A stretch of DNA of 58,345 bases from Bacillota bacterium (GTDB lineage Bacteria > Bacillota_I > Bacilli_A > Erysipelotrichales > Erysipelotrichaceae), in assembly GCA_030526175.1 (NCBI GenBank), contig JAUNDJ010000001.1, positions 97,365 to 155,709 on the forward strand. The letters are read 5' to 3'. Positions 11,343 to 20,732 of this stretch are shown here, piece after piece. The position numbers and the translations under genes are program-made. Under the pieces are notes generated by a model, which was not told the origin of the DNA, made no database searches, and saw nothing but the letters and a program-made list of their open reading frames with translations. Position 1 is the first letter of the stretch, and the number at the start of each line of letters is the position of its first letter.

Positions 11343-12939
11343 TTTACACCACTAGTTCCAAATCCTTCTGGATTTCTATCAGTTTCATCTAAGCTTTCTA
11401 CTTCCACAAATGGGAAACGTTCAACTTTATTGATTACAAGCTGTGCAATACGATCGCCAGTTTGTACTTCAAATGGTTCGTCTGAAAGATTTAATAATAC
11501 TACGCCTAATTCTCCAGTATAATCCATTATGTGTTTAACTCTGAGCTCTTTATCTCAGACTCTAGAATTTCTTTTATAGATGCTTCATAAGCATTTTTAG
11601 TTATAGTTCTAGTTTGGACTATATAATCATTCAACAATTTTATAATTTGTTGAAGCAGGGCACTCGTGTCGGCATTACTGTCCAATTGGACTCGGCCATT
11701 AGTCTCTGAACCTTCAAGTATGTTACCATACAAGCTTGGCTGCTGATTGTCCGCTTCCGGAGTTTCCAGCAATTCACCCTGTTTAACGACGCCAATTATA
11801 TTGGAGATTATTTGTGTTGCATAATTCCCTAAAAAGTTATGGACGGTCTTATGTTGTTTTCTTGTCAATGGAATTAAATTTTCTATTTCATTATGTTCAT
11901 GTATAGAGTCTATATGATGAACATTAATGATGTCTTTAATTATTCCATCGTCTGTAAAAATGCTTTTATCAAATAAGGTTTTATTATCGTAAATAATTTT
12001 CCTATGTTTCTTGACACGTCCAGTAGAGTACTTATTTAATTTAGCATCTGGACAATTGACATCATATACAAAAATATCTGTTTGGTGTCCATTTCTTTTT
12101 GGCAAATCCTCTTCCTTAAAGGACGCGTTTAAATGTCCTTTGAGTCCGAATTGAGGATTATTCTCTCCTATTAATGTTGTCTCTTTTAGTTTATAAGCAC
12201 ATGCACAACTACAACAGTGAGTTTCTGCTCTATTATAATAATAAGGTTTTAAATAAAAGACTTTTCCACAAATAGGACAAGTACATTCAACTTTTTTAGA
12301 TAGTTTTTGTGATACTAATTTACTAGCGCACTCTTTTGAACAGCATACATACTTTTTGGCACGACACGGAGTAACATACTCCTCCTTACCACAGACCTGG
12401 CAAATTACTTTAATTTTTTCTACTCTTTTCATTTTTATAGTGTTATGGTTTATGTATAAATTTGATATAGATATATAAATATCGTTTATTAATTGCTATA
12501 AAAATAATAGAGAAGAATTTTTACATATAATAGGAATTAACCTGGCACTTAATTTAATTTTTTATTTAGCGTCGAGTGTACCAGGCGTATTAATTATAGT
12601 AATTCCGTTTTTTAAAGCTAATCCACTTCTAGGACGTACTTGCATTTCGTAACCTTCGGGAAGTCCGAAATAGAGACCAGTATGAATTAATGCACGTCCG
12701 CCTGGGAAAATTCGAACACATTGAGATACTTCATCCCAATCCGCGAGATGCCCTGGAAATCGATCGTCAACACACCACGCTCGAACATCCATACCAGCTG
12801 CTTGTGAAGTAGTATAGGCTGGGAGTTCATTAGGACTCTTGTTGATTACCTTAATGGAAGTTTCTTTTTTCACCTTTTTAGGTGTCTTTGGTGTTTGTAA
12901 TACTTTAACACTTTCGTGCACAATTTCTTTCTTTGCCAT
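11339..12939 (-). CDS. dut: dUTPase (dUTP diphosphatase), split by a group I intron
   Basis: Exons 12939-12568 and 11524-11339 join in frame to 185 aa. Visible motifs: AAGMDVRAW (motif I), [12 protein letters not shown] (motif II), then NTPGTLDA joined to [14 protein letters not shown] (motif III, interrupted by the intron), GDRIAQLVI (motif IV) and the C-terminal Gly/Ser/Thr-rich arm [12 protein letters not shown] (motif V). The N-terminal 35 residues are a basic extension. It hydrolyses dUTP to dUMP, keeping uracil out of DNA and feeding thymidylate synthesis. The stop TGA overlaps the ligase ATG. Confidence 0.92.
11525..12567 (-). mobile_element. Group I intron in dUTPase gene (1,043 nt)
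   Basis: Exon 1 ends in T (12568) and the intron ends in G (11525); splicing joins GTLDA to DYTGE. The conserved group I core is plain: CAATCAGCAGCCAAGC near 11735-11752, GGTTCAGAGACTA (P7 5' strand) near 11700-11714, and TATATAGTCC (P7 3' strand) near 11615-11626. All of these lie inside the HNH coding sequence. About 130 bases between 12433 and 12567 precede that gene and hold the 5' part of the intron. Confidence 0.92.
11527..12432 (-). CDS. HNH homing endonuclease in dUTPase intron
   Basis: 301 aa. Two or three Cys-pair zinc-finger-like motifs occupy residues 10-90 ([29 protein letters not shown]). An HNH core follows at about residues 170-200 ([21 protein letters not shown], with downstream H-K-T-V-H). 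The last 75 residues are the translation of the ribozyme core (for example NQQPS from the P4-P6 segment and GSETNG from P7). TAA stop at 11527 lies two bases from the splice site. It is likely the homing enzyme for this intron. Confidence 0.9.
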   Translation of the reverse strand: MKRVEKIKVICQVCGKEEYVTPCRAKKYVCCSKECASKLVSQKLSKKVECTCPICGKVFYLKPYYYNRAETHCCSCACAYKLKETTLIGENNPQFGLKGHLNASFKEEDLPKRNGHQTDIFVYDVNCPDAKLNKYSTGRVKKHRKIIYDNKTLFDKSIFTDDGIIKDIINVHHIDSIHEHNEIENLIPLTRKQHKTVHNFLGNYATQIISNIIGVVKQGELLETPEADNQQPSLYGNILEGSETNGRVQLDSNADTSALLQQIIKLLNDYIVQTRTITKNAYEASIKEILESEIKSSELNT

Positions 12940-12940
12940 A

Positions 12941-13075
12941 TTAAATTCGTTTCATATAACCGGCTTTATTGCCGCAAACTTCTTCACATCTATTTTTACA
13001 AGGACAACCTTTACAGACAGTTCGATCTTCGACCCATCTGTAAAGATTTCCATTCCATTCGACATTATTGGCCAT
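12941..13075 (-). CDS. Small Cys-rich protein, 44 aa
   Basis: ATG at 13075 to TAA at 12941. Four cysteines occur as C-x2-C-x3-C-x4-C ([14 protein letters not shown]), so a small metal-binding or disulphide knuckle is likely. It overlaps the end of the upstream gene by 11 nt and ends two bases before the dUTPase start. No family recognised. Confidence 0.6.
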   Translation of the reverse strand: MANNVEWNGNLYRWVEDRTVCKGCPCKNRCEEVCGNKAGYMKRI

Positions 13076-13256
13076 TTTCTTTTAAAAAATTATCAGCTTC
13101 AATAAGCCAGTCACTATCTACCAAAAAAGTAGACGATCCGATTCCAATATCCTCATTTTCTTCAATGAGTGCAGAATTTTCTTCCCAACCATCAACCTCC
13201 ATATACATTTGACAATCAGGCCATTCAATTATATCATATCCTTCTATCATACTCAA
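13065..13256 (-). CDS. Small acidic hypothetical protein, 63 aa
   Basis: Starts at ATG 13256, overlapping the RNR TGA (ATGA). The product is strongly acidic, with a run of Glu/Asp around residues 25-40. No known domain is visible. It belongs to the tightly packed RNR-dUTPase-ligase string. Confidence 0.65.
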   Translation of the reverse strand: MSMIEGYDIIEWPDCQMYMEVDGWEENSALIEENEDIGIGSSTFLVDSDWLIEADNFLKENGQ

Positions 13257-15574
13257 TTACACTTTGACCATCCACATTCAGGACATGTTTTACAGCCACC
13301 AGTATGGTCTAGTGCATGTCCACATTCTGGACACGTCTCTCCAACGAGTGTTGGAACTGGGTTGTTGCCCTTGTCGACCACTGTTGCTTTTTGAATAAAT
13401 TTATCATTAGTTCTAATATAAGATTGCTTTAGACATTTAGAAATAATATCAGGACAAGAAGTTCCATCAATTTGATTTCCTTTAGCTCTAGCGAAAGCAC
13501 AAGATTGACAATGAATTCCCTTCAATTGATCAATCACTTCTTCCACTTTAACTCCTGCTCGTAAAGCCAGAGACGCCATTCTAGTCTGTCCATTAAGGTT
13601 CGCTTTACATGTACCATTCTTTGAAGAATTCGTAAAAATTTCAACAATATTTCCTTCTTCATCTTTGTTCACAGTTATATAAAGTGTTCCACATGCAGTC
13701 TTATGTTTATAAGTTTCTCCAATGAGAACGTCACCAAGATCATCTCTTGTAATCGGCGTGATATTATCAAGCTTGAAACAGCATTCTTGAGTTTCCTCAG
13801 GTTCTGTTTTAGGTGCTTCTACTGTAAGAATTCCTTCTCGAGCACATCCTGAACGATAAACAGTAATTCCTTTACATCCAGATTTCCAAGCTTCCATATA
13901 AACTTTAGCTACATCTTCTTCAGTAGCTTCATTTGGAAGATTAGTTGTAGAAGAAATAGAAGCATCTATCCATTTTTGCAAAGTAGATTGAACTTTTACT
14001 CTATTTTCTGGTGTAATATCTTTACTTTCTACAAAATATTCTGGAAGTTTTGTTTCTCCAGGATGTTCATTTAACCAGTCTTGAGCAATTTTAGTGTATA
14101 CATCATAGAAAGTTTCCTTTCCATCCAAAGACAAAGTCTTACGAGTATATTTCATTGCGAAAATTGGTTCTACACCGGTAGAACATTGAAGCATGGTACC
14201 AATTGATCCGGTAGGAGCACAAGTAAGAAGTTGACTATTATAAAGTCCATACTCTTTAATCTGAGTCAGGATCATGCTAGGAAGATGTAGAGCTTTAATA
14301 AATGGAGAATCCACAAGAAGTTCTTTATTACACTTCGGATAGCATCCATGAAGTTTTGCAAGTTCCAAAGAAGCTTCTACTGCAGCTTTAGCCATAGTTT
14401 TGTAGATCTCGTCAATTATAATTAAACTCGTAGGACTACCATAAGTTTCTCCAAGTTTAATTAATGCGTCTGCCAATCCCATTGTCCCAAGTCCAATTTG
14501 TCTCCAATCGTAGACAGAATCACGTTGTTCTTGAAGCGGATGTAATTTCATACCTTCCATCAAGACTTGATTCAAAGCAGTAATAGCAATTACAGTATCA
14601 TTTTCTAAAGCATCATAATCAAATACATAGTCAGATACATATTCACTTAAATTGATACTACCTAGTAAACAAGATCCTCCTGCTGGTAATGGCTCTTCGG
14701 CGCATGGATTAGTTCCAGCATATTCAAAATCAGGATCGTTTGCTACAATGTTGTAATTAGAAATTCGATCCCAATAGAGAATTCCTGGTTCTGCATAGTT
14801 CCAGTTATTCTTTACAAGTTTGTTAAATAAATCATGAGCTTTAACTCGTTTTACATATCCGATAGTTTTACCATCAGACGTAACTGTAGATAATTTATTA
14901 TATTCAAACTTATCAGGATATCGAATAACAGCTAAAGCTGTACTATCGACTAGTTCATTTCCTTCACACGGCCAACGCAGAACATAGTCTTTATCCTCTT
15001 CCACAGCTTTCATGAATTCATCATTCATTCGAACTGAAATATTAGCAAAGTTTACTCTACTAAGATCAGTTTTACAGTCAATGAATTCTTCCACATCAGG
15101 ATGATTAATGTCCATAGAAATCATCAATGCACCTCGTCTACCATTCTGAGCAATAGTACCGGTTACAGTAGAAAGAATATCCATAAAGGATACAGCACCC
15201 GAAGATTCCTTAGCAGCATTGTGAGTTTCAGCTCCTCTAGGTCTTAGTTTTGAAAGATCAGTGCCACAACCTCCACCATATGAGAAGGTTCTAGCTAATT
15301 TACTAGCACATTCGAAGATTGATTCGAGATTATCTTCTGGTGGAGCAATAACATAACAGTTACTATAAGTTACGCTTCTGTCTTTGATTCCTCTATTAGC
15401 AAGAATTCGCCCACCAAATATAAATTTCTTTTGAAGAATAAGATTTTTAACATCCAAATTTCCTCCAGAAACTCGATCCACCCATTCATCAAATGTTTCA
15501 GTTCCGTTTTTATATTTTTTATTCCAAATATTAATGGACAGTTCGTTGTCCAACAACCATTTACTTTCTGTCAT
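13253..15574 (-). CDS. Adenosylcobalamin-type (class II) ribonucleotide reductase
   Basis: 773 aa. Active-site features: SNCYV (Cys near 73), the NPCAEE motif (Cys 291, Glu 293), and LTCAPTGSIGTM as in the NrdJ/NrdA barrel. The C-terminus carries the TSCPD domain (GTSCPD) and closes with two CxxC pairs (CPECGHALDHTGG, CPECGWSKC), as in vitamin-B12-dependent RNRs. No small subunit gene is seen. The enzyme would turn host ribonucleotides into dNTPs without oxygen, which suits an anaerobic gut host. The start ATG couples to the upstream gene by ATGA. Confidence 0.92.
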   Translation of the reverse strand: MTESKWLLDNELSINIWNKKYKNGTETFDEWVDRVSGGNLDVKNLILQKKFIFGGRILANRGIKDRSVTYSNCYVIAPPEDNLESIFECASKLARTFSYGGGCGTDLSKLRPRGAETHNAAKESSGAVSFMDILSTVTGTIAQNGRRGALMISMDINHPDVEEFIDCKTDLSRVNFANISVRMNDEFMKAVEEDKDYVLRWPCEGNELVDSTALAVIRYPDKFEYNKLSTVTSDGKTIGYVKRVKAHDLFNKLVKNNWNYAEPGILYWDRISNYNIVANDPDFEYAGTNPCAEEPLPAGGSCLLGSINLSEYVSDYVFDYDALENDTVIAITALNQVLMEGMKLHPLQEQRDSVYDWRQIGLGTMGLADALIKLGETYGSPTSLIIIDEIYKTMAKAAVEASLELAKLHGCYPKCNKELLVDSPFIKALHLPSMILTQIKEYGLYNSQLLTCAPTGSIGTMLQCSTGVEPIFAMKYTRKTLSLDGKETFYDVYTKIAQDWLNEHPGETKLPEYFVESKDITPENRVKVQSTLQKWIDASISSTTNLPNEATEEDVAKVYMEAWKSGCKGITVYRSGCAREGILTVEAPKTEPEETQECCFKLDNITPITRDDLGDVLIGETYKHKTACGTLYITVNKDEEGNIVEIFTNSSKNGTCKANLNGQTRMASLALRAGVKVEEVIDQLKGIHCQSCAFARAKGNQIDGTSCPDIISKCLKQSYIRTNDKFIQKATVVDKGNNPVPTLVGETCPECGHALDHTGGCKTCPECGWSKCN

Positions 15575-15744
15575 TCTTTTAAAGTCTTCACAATAGTTTT
15601 TAAATTATCTATTGACATCACATTAGACTCTGTAGAATCTACAATATCAACTAATTCGTGCAAGTTAATATCATATCCGGTACAAAGTGTAACTAATTCG
15701 CAAGAAATAGTTTCTAGTGTTCCGTCAGGCATTAAGATTTTCAT
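15571..15744 (-). CDS. Small hypothetical protein, 57 aa
   Basis: ATG at 15744 to TGA 15571, coupled by ATGA on both sides. The product is acidic and helical (begins MKILMPDGTLETISC). It lies directly before RNR; a regulatory or accessory role is only a guess. Confidence 0.6.
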   Translation of the reverse strand: MKILMPDGTLETISCELVTLCTGYDINLHELVDIVDSTESNVMSIDNLKTIVKTLKE

Positions 15745-16508
15745 AGTCTTAACATTTCATTTACCAACATTGTTTTTTCATATCGATTTACGAGATCTTT
15801 TTCATCATCGTAAATTTGCTCAGCAAATGATTTGTATAAAGTTCCATAAGTTACCTTATCTTCATCTGAATAGAATTCAGATTCTTTATCCAAAATCACA
15901 TCGGAATATGTTTTAATTGGCATGGAGTTAGCGAGCTTAACTTTACCAATGTCTTCTACATAAAAATCCTTTGTCAATGAAAAATCAACCCAGTCGCCGA
16001 GATATTTTGTCATTACAGCTTTGTCCAAAGAAGCACGACAAATTCCTTTTAGCATTGCTTCACAGTTATCGTCGTTACCTTTAGCAATTAGAGGCATAAG
16101 TTTAGTATAATCGAGTGGTGTAGAAACATCAATCTTTTGTACTTCACAATATCCTCTGCCAAATTGATGAAAACGCATGGCAGGATCTACAACTCCAGTA
16201 TAGAATTTAGCTACAGGAACTTTAGTATCTAATGCGTATGCAAAACAAACTGTTCTGTGATATACCACATTATCAACAGTAAACGAGTCTGGAAGAATAG
16301 CAGTAATTAATACCTTATTATATACAGTATCAGAATTACCACCAGTAGTAGAAACCTGATCAGCAGGTTTTACTTGACAAATAAATCGATTGGTCATAGA
16401 AGACAATCTCTCCACAAAAGGACTGATGTAGTCTTTTGCAGAGAGATATTGTCTATTCTTAATGAGAGTTGCTTTACCCTCAAGAACCGTCTTTAAATCC
16501 TCAACCAT
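15741..16508 (-). CDS. Hypothetical protein, 255 aa
   Basis: The ATG at 16508 overlaps the upstream TAA (TAATG), which decides this start over an in-frame codon further upstream. The protein mixes short strands and helices and has no visible signal peptide or membrane segment. Unrecognised; its position among conserved replication genes suggests a conserved crAss-like core protein. Confidence 0.7.
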   Translation of the reverse strand: MVEDLKTVLEGKATLIKNRQYLSAKDYISPFVERLSSMTNRFICQVKPADQVSTTGGNSDTVYNKVLITAILPDSFTVDNVVYHRTVCFAYALDTKVPVAKFYTGVVDPAMRFHQFGRGYCEVQKIDVSTPLDYTKLMPLIAKGNDDNCEAMLKGICRASLDKAVMTKYLGDWVDFSLTKDFYVEDIGKVKLANSMPIKTYSDVILDKESEFYSDEDKVTYGTLYKSFAEQIYDDEKDLVNRYEKTMLVNEMLRL

Positions 16509-16735
16509 TAATGTCCGAATTGAACTAATGCTGCAATGAATACAGCGATTACATTCAAATCTATGAACCATTCAATAGCACGGAAAAGATAATATTTCCA
16601 AGACTTTATGGTCTCAACCTCTTCAAGTTCAGCAAGAAGAGTTTTCTTATATTGATCCTTACTATAAGTAGCATTGACTCCAAGAGCAGTCAAAGTCATA
16701 AACAAAAGTCCGACAATAAAAATATAATAAATCAT
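16508..16735 (-). CDS. Small membrane protein, 75 aa
   Basis: Two hydrophobic segments: residues 2-20 (YYIFIVGLLFMTLTALGV) and about 55-72 (LNVIAVFIAALVQF), with a charged linker between. Likely a two-pass inner membrane protein. Function unknown. Confidence 0.65.
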   Translation of the reverse strand: MIYYIFIVGLLFMTLTALGVNATYSKDQYKKTLLAELEEVETIKSWKYYLFRAIEWFIDLNVIAVFIAALVQFGH

Positions 16736-16740
16736 ATAAA

Positions 16741-17373
16741 TTAATTTTCAGCGTTAATACCTACTGCAATGTATGTTCCCATCTTAGCACTCTTAGACGG
16801 AGTATAAATACAAAATGCAGCAATTGGAGCAATATCTGGAACTTTCACAGCAAGAATAGAATAATTCTTGTGTGTCTCAGTAGTGAGTTCTTTTACTTTA
16901 GAAAGTGCTGCGGCTTTACTATCACATTGAGCAACGATCAAGCCTGGTTTAGCAACATTAATAGTAACAGATTCACCAGTAACTTCCATTTCGCCGTCAT
17001 AATCCGGCGTAAATTCAGGAAGACTTTCAACAGAAAGTTCATCTTCGCGAACGAAATATACAAGATCCCACTCGCGAGTACCTTCAGTTTTGTTATTAAC
17101 AATCGTATAAGGTCTACGACGTTTATCAGGAATAGCAGTATCCAATGCAATATGGATTCCATATCCTGGCTTGTTTTTAGTTTTCTCTTCGAGTTGTTGC
17201 GTCACAAAACGCATAAACTCTTGAGTACCTGGAATTGGGCGTCCCGCTTTATTCCAGGCCTGAGTAGCATTAGCTCCTGGCACTATGGTGTCATTAGGAT
17301 TAAATTGTAAATCCTTAAATGCCTCATCCTTAGTATATCCAGAGCATTCAACAATTTTAATTACATTTGCCAT
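16741..17373 (-). CDS. Hypothetical protein, 210 aa, with its own promoter
   Basis: ATG at 17373 (MANVIKIVECSGY) was chosen because a Bacteroidetes-type promoter ends eight bases upstream; the in-frame codon at 17412 would lie inside that promoter. The N-terminal 90 residues look like a small globular domain, and the C-terminal half is beta-rich. No family recognised. Likely expressed strongly and separately from its neighbours. Confidence 0.75.
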   Translation of the reverse strand: MANVIKIVECSGYTKDEAFKDLQFNPNDTIVPGANATQAWNKAGRPIPGTQEFMRFVTQQLEEKTKNKPGYGIHIALDTAIPDKRRRPYTIVNNKTEGTREWDLVYFVREDELSVESLPEFTPDYDGEMEVTGESVTINVAKPGLIVAQCDSKAAALSKVKELTTETHKNYSILAVKVPDIAPIAAFCIYTPSKSAKMGTYIAVGINAEN

Positions 17374-17381
17374 ATCGAATA

Positions 17382-17413
17382 CAAAATTACTAAAAATTTT
17401 TGATATATGCAAG
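17382..17413 (-). promoter_or_regulatory. Bacteroidetes-type promoter (TTG - 20 bp - TAATTTTG)
   Basis: Minus strand: CTTG at 17413-17410, a 20-bp spacer, then TAATTTTG at 17389-17382, matching the TAnnTTTG -7 element of Bacteroides promoters. The ATG at 17373 follows after only 8 nt, so the transcript would be nearly leaderless. The spacer resembles that of the promoter at 53259-53290. Confidence 0.75.
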
Positions 17414-17418
17414 AAAAA

Positions 17419-17718
17419 TCAATCATTTTTTAGATCAATCTTTCGGAACATATGCCAAACTAGCCCAAAGGGCCCATTAATAACTGAATCTATATACTCA
17501 AAGTCGAAGAACTCTTCACTCATTTCATGTCCAGTACCAAACTGTAACCAAGTTTCTTGCTTGGTTTCTTTGCATTCTGAGTCAACAAAGTACCAAGCAC
17601 AAATTTGATCACCTTGTTGAGCAAGTTTAAGAAAATTACTTCTTACTGGAACTTCAATAGTGTTTACACTGTCTCCGAAATTAGCAGAACAAATAGGGTA
17701 TTTATAAACAGTAATCAT
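17419..17718 (-). CDS. Small protein resembling the DUF7352 family, 99 aa
   Basis: ATG at 17718 (MITVYKYPI) overlaps the upstream TGA as ATGA; a TTG two codons upstream is less likely. The pattern YKYP, IEVP, QICAWYFVD and FGTGHEM followed by an aromatic tail resembles phage proteins of the DUF7352 type. That family call is from memory and moderate. Function unknown. Confidence 0.65.
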   Translation of the reverse strand: MITVYKYPICSANFGDSVNTIEVPVRSNFLKLAQQGDQICAWYFVDSECKETKQETWLQFGTGHEMSEEFFDFEYIDSVINGPFGLVWHMFRKIDLKND

Positions 17719-17870
17719 ATACAATAAAAATAATAAGCGTCTGGGAACATGTCCCGAACTTTATTTTCAGCCGCGATTTTAGAATTAGCGAATACTGTAC
17801 CTGTATAAGTATACAGGCCAGTATCCAACTCTTCTTGAGTCATATAAACATGATATCGGTATTGCTTCAT
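17715..17870 (-). CDS. Small hypothetical protein, 51 aa
   Basis: ATG at 17870, touching the AAA+ gene's TAA, to TGA 17715, overlapping the next ATG. The product is rich in Tyr and basic-polar residues (MKQYRYHVYMTQEEL). The end-to-end coupling on both sides supports the frame. Function unknown. Confidence 0.65.
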   Translation of the reverse strand: MKQYRYHVYMTQEELDTGLYTYTGTVFANSKIAAENKVRDMFPDAYYFYCI

Positions 17871-18826
17871 TACAATCCGATTGTTTTAGCTTTATTCAGA
17901 TAATCTTTACTAGCGTTAGGATCAAGTACCTGAGCGGCGACAGTCTCCGGATCCTTACCAAGAATGGTAACACCAATAAATAATTCTTTCAACTGAGCAA
18001 ATGACATTCCGTCAGTTACTTCGACCAACTCGTCAATTAGTTCAGTATCAACTTTCTTCTTTTCGAAAAATTCTCTTCTAGTTTGTTCAGTAGGAGGTTC
18101 TACTACAAATCGCATATCAATACGAGATGGGCGAAGAAGCGCAGTAGAAAGACTGCTGGTATCATTCGAAGTCATGATAACCAAGTGGTGATCGATAGAA
18201 ACTTTTCCATCTAGAAGATCTAGAAGAGGAGCATCAGTTCCCATTGCATCCACAAGTTTATCAACATCCTCAATAATAGTAATTACGGGACGTTCAGGTT
18301 CAATCTTTCTCACAACACCAGAAAGATTATCATAAAGATTATCAAAATCTTTAAGATTGTTAATGAGGAAAACAAGTCCATCATTAGCGAGAAGGTCATT
18401 TACAAGCAATGCAATAGCTGCAGTTTTACCACAACCAGGACTACCTTCAAGAAGCAGACCTCTTTTATGAACGATATTGAATTGTTTATAAAGATCTTTT
18501 TTATTCCAGAAGTCTTTAACTTCTTTCATAATTACATCAGTGAAACTATCAGAGAAATTATACAACTCGTCGGTTTCAACTGTAGTAGGACGGAAGTGAA
18601 TTCCATCTCTATCCTCTTTAACTTTATAGATGCCACTTGGAAGCTTCTCACAAGTTTGAAGATTTACAGCAGGAACATAATCTTTACCATAATCCATCCA
18701 TAAAGAATAAAGTTTTTCTTTCTTTTTAGCTTGATTTTCTTCTATAATGTCTTCGATTGGAACTGTGGCTAAGTCCAAAATTGATAGTCCGTTGTCCATA
18801 TTCTCGTCGTTTAAAATGGCATCCAT
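17870..18826 (-). CDS. AAA+ ATPase
   Basis: 318 aa. Walker A GSPGCGKT (near residue 129), Walker B VITIIEDVDK, a sensor-like MTSND and an arginine-finger-like RPSRIDMRF: a classic AAA+ core of the FtsH/BCS1 kind. A short N-terminal domain contains LPSGIYKV, a segment shared with the AAA+ protein at 44551-45741. No protease or membrane part is fused. It may remodel a phage complex; the substrate is unknown. Confidence 0.88.
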   Translation of the reverse strand: MDAILNDENMDNGLSILDLATVPIEDIIEENQAKKKEKLYSLWMDYGKDYVPAVNLQTCEKLPSGIYKVKEDRDGIHFRPTTVETDELYNFSDSFTDVIMKEVKDFWNKKDLYKQFNIVHKRGLLLEGSPGCGKTAAIALLVNDLLANDGLVFLINNLKDFDNLYDNLSGVVRKIEPERPVITIIEDVDKLVDAMGTDAPLLDLLDGKVSIDHHLVIMTSNDTSSLSTALLRPSRIDMRFVVEPPTEQTRREFFEKKKVDTELIDELVEVTDGMSFAQLKELFIGVTILGKDPETVAAQVLDPNASKDYLNKAKTIGL

Positions 18827-19182
18827 TGTTCTATTAATTCTTTAATTCTACTTACAATTTCTTTGGCGTTTTTATATTCACCAGGATTTTTGATTTCTGT
18901 CACAGTACCAAACAGAAGATCGTCTGCGACAATACTGAGTCCAATAACATAGTCACTATCAGCCCAGTCAATAGAATCCTTAAAAATCATATCCAATACC
19001 GCTTTTGCATTAGGATATTTTTCAGGATCTTTTTTGCTCATTTTCTGAGTAAGAAAACAAATTAGAGTCAATAGCTCCATTTTGTTATCAAAGCTCTGGA
19101 AAGTATTATTTCCAGAGCTAAAATAACGCGTATAGATACTCTTCTTTTCTAAATAAGAAGGTCCATTATTCGGGGTAATCAT
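18811..19182 (-). CDS. Hypothetical protein, about 123 aa
   Basis: Start placed at ATG 19182 (MITPNNGPSYLEKK), overlapping the end of the nuclease gene; ATG 19194 is an alternative. Helical, no family recognised. Its 3' end overlaps the AAA+ start by 16 nt. Confidence 0.65.
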   Translation of the reverse strand: MITPNNGPSYLEKKSIYTRYFSSGNNTFQSFDNKMELLTLICFLTQKMSKKDPEKYPNAKAVLDMIFKDSIDWADSDYVIGLSIVADDLLFGTVTEIKNPGEYKNAKEIVSRIKELIEQWMPF

Positions 19183-20236
19183 GATCGTATCCATAAGTTT
19201 CGTGATATGCAATTCTGCATATCAATTCTTTGAATTCATCTCTACCGGCATTAATGTAACCCTGAGAAATAGGGAAACATTCTGCACGATTCTCTCCTGT
19301 AGTTTCCATACAGAAGATATTGCACTTCATAGTATAGCCAGTAAGTCCGAGAACTTCATAGCAATACTTCTGAAGCATCATTCCATAGATGTAAAGTTGG
19401 CGATAATAGCAATGATGCTCAAACGCACCATTATACCATTCACCTTCAATCAGTTTACCCATGAAACGATCGGATGGCATAGAAGTGGTCTTAAGGTCAT
19501 TTAAATAAATGATCTTTTGTTCAGGATCAATTACTACACTATCCAATTTACCTTTAAATTTCAGAGGCACCATGGTACCATCTGGAAGAGTTACTTCCAT
19601 ATCAGTATAAAGTGCGATCTCATTTAAAAGTTGTTTTGGTTCAAAGTCATTATCCCTAAGGATATAACTGATAGACGGATGTCTGCGATATGCTGCGATG
19701 CAATTCTTTGCCGTCTGAAGCATTTTCTTTGGTAGAACGATTACTTCCTTAGTCGGATGCATAAACTCGCCTCTAACGGAACGTAAATAGTAATCCAGAC
19801 CTTCTCTGATAGCTTTCTTTCGAATACCTTCAGAGAATTTACCAGCATAATAATCTGCATCGGCAGATGCTTGAAGCAAAGCTTCTTGAATCTTCATACC
19901 TTTCTTGCGATTCTCGAGGACCTTGTCTACAAAGTCTCCTAACTTGCCAGATGGTTTACCTTCATAGTCGCTAAGAATAAATTCATCAGGTTGCAATAGA
20001 ACCTCATGAACTGCAGAACCTAAAGCAAGAGAACCACTCTTGAATTTAGGTCTATTTTTATAAAGTTGTGGACTTCCAGGACCATATTCCTTACCGAAAT
20101 CCTGATAAGGATTGATCAGTCCAATTCCAGAATTACTTAAGTAACCTGGTCGCTGGCGAAAATATACCTCATCGGGTATATCTTCGCCTTTGATGTTTAA
20201 AAATTTAATTTTGCATTTATCAGAATAACTCGTCAT
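19166..20236 (-). CDS. PD-(D/E)XK nuclease superfamily protein (RecB/Cas4-like)
   Basis: ATG at 20236 (MTSYSDKCKIKF), inside the end of the upstream gene. The conserved exonuclease features are visible: GSAVHEVLLQPDEF (motif with His and Glu), then GKLDSVVIDPEQ and YLNDLKTT, giving D...D-x-K catalytic residues in the C-terminal half. 356 aa. It is likely a recombination or replication exonuclease, next to primase and RecA-like genes. Confidence 0.85.
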   Translation of the reverse strand: MTSYSDKCKIKFLNIKGEDIPDEVYFRQRPGYLSNSGIGLINPYQDFGKEYGPGSPQLYKNRPKFKSGSLALGSAVHEVLLQPDEFILSDYEGKPSGKLGDFVDKVLENRKKGMKIQEALLQASADADYYAGKFSEGIRKKAIREGLDYYLRSVRGEFMHPTKEVIVLPKKMLQTAKNCIAAYRRHPSISYILRDNDFEPKQLLNEIALYTDMEVTLPDGTMVPLKFKGKLDSVVIDPEQKIIYLNDLKTTSMPSDRFMGKLIEGEWYNGAFEHHCYYRQLYIYGMMLQKYCYEVLGLTGYTMKCNIFCMETTGENRAECFPISQGYINAGRDEFKELICRIAYHETYGYDHDYPE

Positions 20237-20732
20237 ATTTAGCTTCAATTTCTTTGTAAGACAAATGATTAACTCTATAAGGAGTTTCGATATGTGCGTT
20301 ATGTGGTCTAGTAATTAAAAGAGCAGGTACTCCAGATGCTAAACACTGCTGCACATTAAACCAAGAATCATCAACGATGACATCACAATGTCCTTTAATG
20401 ATTCGTGCTTTGTTATCTGCCTGAGAATAGATTTGATAAATCGGTCTCACAGGTAGACCATACTTTTCGAGATTTGCAACACTATAACTCTTAGGATTGA
20501 TTCGCTTAGTTGCATAGATATAAGGAATAAAATCCGGAGCTTCGAGCAACGGAAGATTACTCCAAAATTCTCTGTCATATTTGCAAGTTGCAACTTGCGC
20601 CGTAATGTCAGAATCTTTCATCTGACTTAGAGTACACTTGAATTTTGCTTCATGTGAACTCATCCAATCAAAAATAGTATCGTCAAAATCAAGTGCGATA
20701 CGAAGCTTAGTCATCTTAAATACTTTTCTCAT
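20220..20732 (-). CDS. HAD-superfamily phosphatase, 5'-nucleotidase-like
   Basis: 170 aa. N-terminal DxDxT nucleophile motif (ALDFDDTIFDW), a conserved Lys region (NKARIIKGHCDVIVDDSWF) with the last HAD acidic pair. Size and layout fit small deoxyribonucleotidases. Possible role: adjusting the dNMP pool. Starts at ATG 20732, coupled by ATGA. Confidence 0.8.
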   Translation of the reverse strand: MRKVFKMTKLRIALDFDDTIFDWMSSHEAKFKCTLSQMKDSDITAQVATCKYDREFWSNLPLLEAPDFIPYIYATKRINPKSYSVANLEKYGLPVRPIYQIYSQADNKARIIKGHCDVIVDDSWFNVQQCLASGVPALLITRPHNAHIETPYRVNHLSYKEIEAKYDELF

